Source: Burkholderia sp. 9120 (lineage in GTDB: Bacteria > Pseudomonadota > Gammaproteobacteria > Burkholderiales > Burkholderiaceae). Taken from it: 64,000 nucleotides of DNA. The position numbers and the translations under genes are program-made. The stretch is taken from positions 6,386,001-6,450,000 of the forward strand of contig NZ_JQNA01000002.1 in assembly GCF_000745015.1 (NCBI RefSeq), read 5' to 3'. How positions within the stretch are numbered: position 1 is the first letter of the stretch; each line of letters opens with the position of its first letter. Positions 62,482 to 64,000 of this stretch are shown here, in pieces. Under the pieces are notes generated by a model. The model worked only from the letters and a program-made list of their open reading frames with translations, did not search any database and had not been told where the DNA came from.

Positions 62482-64000
62482 TCAAACGCTCCGACTTCTA
62501 AATGCCCAATTGAACATCCGCCGAGTTTGCTGAACCGGCTGGGTCAACCGATCAAACAACTGCGCGACCGCGCCATCGAGTTGAGCCAGCGCTGGCGCCG
62601 CATCCGGAGCGACATCGAGCGCGGCAACCGACGCTTCACGCTTTTCCAACCTGTCCAGCGCAGAACCCTCACCGCTATACCGCGCAATCAACGAATCCAG
62701 CCGCGCCACGATCGATGCCATATGCGCCGCTCCAACTTCCGCCGCATTAAGCGCAGCACCTTCCGACACCGCGTCGCCGCGCCGCGACGCATCACTTAAC
62801 ACCCGCGCCCAATGCAGGCAGCAAAGCAGCGAACCGATAGCCAGCTCAACATCGGGATTCCACACCACAACGCGTTGCGTTTGCAGCGGTTTCAACGCAA
62901 TCCGCAGATCATGCCAACTACGATCGAGCTTGCGCATCGCCGAAGTCGCATCCGACGTCGCATCCACAGCCCCATCCGCAGCACGGTGACCATGAGCCCG
63001 CGAATAACCCGCTACCCGCACGACCTCCCGCAAAGCCGCAAGCACCGCCCCAAGTCTCGCTTCCACATGCCGCGTCGCCGCAAGCGGCATCATCAACATC
63101 GCGACCGCGAACGACACGAGACACCCCACCAGTACCTCTTCGATCCGCAGCTCGGCCAACGGCCCCATCGCGAAGCCCAGCTCGCCATAAACCAGCCCAA
63201 CGAGCACGGTGATAAAAAACACGCCCGGCGCGTACGCATTCAGAATGAAGTAAGCCCAGCCGAAAACGCACACCACCATCGCCGCCACCAGCAACCCAGG
63301 CGAGCCATGCAACGGCGCAACCAGCAGCACGCTGACCAACGCACCGGCCAGCGTTCCCACGAGCCGCTGTGCGCCGCGATATACCGTGTCGGCGCGCGAC
63401 CGTGTGCCGAGGAACACGACGAACGTCGTGATCACCGCCCAGAACCATCGCTCGGGCGACAGCGAGTGGCCGATCAGCATCGCGAGAAACGCGGCGGTCG
63501 TCGCGCGCGTGGCGGGCAGCCAGCAGAGCTTGGCGCGCAAATCGGCGAAACGCTGCGCTGCGGACGCAGCAAAGCGAACATCAACATCAACGCGTGAAGG
63601 CAACCCCGCCGCCCTTCCCGCACGACCTCGCTGCGCCATCTCCCTAAGCCGCCCAATCGCGTGCCGCAGCACCTCCGCGCTCGCCTGCATGCCACCCGAA
63701 GCCGGCCCCGCAGCAAACGCATGCTGCCCAGCCGCGACTTCCACTTCGACGATCCTCTCGCGAACCGTCTCGGCATCCGGCGGATTCAGCAACGCCAGTT
63801 GCTCCTCAAGCGACAGCGCCGCTTCATTCAACGACGAAAGATTCGCCGCCCCCGGCGCATGCAGCAGACGCGCCGCGCGCAACATAACCGTGTGCACGGC
63901 CAGCCGGAAATTCGCCGTGACCCGCGTCGGCACCAGCACGCGGCCGACCAGCGTCACCATCACCGGCCCCAACGCGGACAACAACAGCGACATCACAAGA
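62482..64000 (-). CDS. FUSC-family membrane transporter (5' end outside the window)
   Basis: At least 505 residues; the frame is open to the window edge and the first set of membrane spans is absent, so the start lies beyond. A helical cytoplasmic region (SLEEQLALLNPPDAETVRER) precedes a second set of spans: WFWAVITTFVVFLGTRSRAD, LVGTLAGALVSVLLVAPLHG, LVAAMVVCVFGWAYFILNAY, FITVLVGLVYGELGFAMGPL, VGCLVSFAVAMLMMPLAATR. The signature R-A-D-T-V-Y-R-G loop is typical of FUSC_2 transporters. It is a second such transporter besides that at 42659-44761. Confidence 0.88.
   Translation of the reverse strand, partial: LVMSLLLSALGPVMVTLVGRVLVPTRVTANFRLAVHTVMLRAARLLHAPGAANLSSLNEAALSLEEQLALLNPPDAETVRERIVEVEVAAGQHAFAAGPASGGMQASAEVLRHAIGRLREMAQRGRAGRAAGLPSRVDVDVRFAASAAQRFADLRAKLCWLPATRATTAAFLAMLIGHSLSPERWFWAVITTFVVFLGTRSRADTVYRGAQRLVGTLAGALVSVLLVAPLHGSPGLLVAAMVVCVFGWAYFILNAYAPGVFFITVLVGLVYGELGFAMGPLAELRIEEVLVGCLVSFAVAMLMMPLAATRHVEARLGAVLAALREVVRVAGYSRAHGHRAADGAVDATSDATSAMRKLDRSWHDLRIALKPLQTQRVVVWNPDVELAIGSLLCCLHWARVLSDASRRGDAVSEGAALNAAEVGAAHMASIVARLDSLIARYSGEGSALDRLEKREASVAALDVAPDAAPALAQLDGAVAQLFDRLTQPVQQTRRMFNWAFRSRSV

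Noticed and set aside
1..64000. CRISPR array, tRNA or rRNA genes, insertion sequences
   Set aside because: No regularly spaced repeats, no cloverleaf or rRNA sequence recognised, and no transposase-like protein in any frame.

Overview
The window reads as a chromosome segment of a high-GC betaproteobacterium of the family Burkholderiaceae, most likely Paraburkholderia or Burkholderia. The basis is the type of genes: a Burkholderia-style general porin, a DUF4148 exported protein, many LysR regulators, fusaric-acid-type aromatic efflux operons and cobalamin-riboswitch-controlled cbtBA. The genus is an inference from gene style; no rRNA or tRNA gene is present. Most of the window is densely packed, normally coding backbone. 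One region, about 56.9-62.45 kb, looks like an acquired island.

Layout. 0-5.2 kb: a LysR gene (cut by the window edge) divergent from a two-gene lysine/2-oxoadipate unit, hglS plus a ydiJ-type D-2-hydroxyglutarate dehydrogenase, then a convergent XRE-cupin regulator. 5.7-15.1 kb: small loci, namely a conserved hypothetical protein, a GNAT acetyltransferase, a GST divergent from its TetR regulator, a putative 2OG-Fe(II) oxygenase, an isonitrile-hydratase-like protein divergent from a GlxA-type regulator, a large unknown protein, a cupin, an orphan PotF-like binding protein and a DUF4148 protein. 15.2-23.2 kb: D-xylose use, with galM and xylR divergent from xylAFGH (no xylulokinase in the window). 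23.4-23.6 kb: a candidate small RNA with its own promoter and terminator. 24.3-30.2 kb: a TonB-dependent receptor followed by a two-subunit molybdenum hydroxylase.

30.2-37.3 kb: two divergent, translationally coupled operons forming a membrane/polyamine module. Leftward are a membrane aminopropyltransferase, a Tat-exported FAD oxidoreductase and a 30-residue membrane peptide. Rightward are DUF350, an SPFH protein with a SHOCT tail, a zinc-ribbon DUF4178 protein, a 49-residue lipoprotein-like peptide and AdoMet decarboxylase. 37.3-48.6 kb: a frameshifted HD-GYP/LuxR gene, an exported alpha/beta hydrolase, a MarR-controlled FUSC/DUF1656/HlyD/outer-membrane-factor efflux operon, and a KaiC-like ATPase with a hybrid histidine kinase. 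48.7-54.4 kb: LysR divergent from porin, exported esterase, MFS transporter and cytoplasmic esterase paralogue, which looks like uptake and hydrolysis of an ester. 55-56.8 kb: a histidine-phosphatase-fold protein divergent from a cobalamin riboswitch and cbtBA.

56.9-62.45 kb: an Rhs-type polymorphic-toxin island. A Sec-exported Rhs protein is split by a frameshift at a CCGG tandem repeat. After its C-terminal toxin-like tip come four full paralogues and one remnant of one immunity-like family, then two tandem paralogues of a second small family. Both edges of the island carry the same two-armed element, TTATCCACAG, 15 bases, CTGKGGAYAA. Beyond it a second FUSC-type transporter runs out of the window. 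The regions most worth follow-up are this island with its edge elements, the divergent polyamine/SPFH/DUF350/DUF4178 module and the small RNA downstream of xylH.
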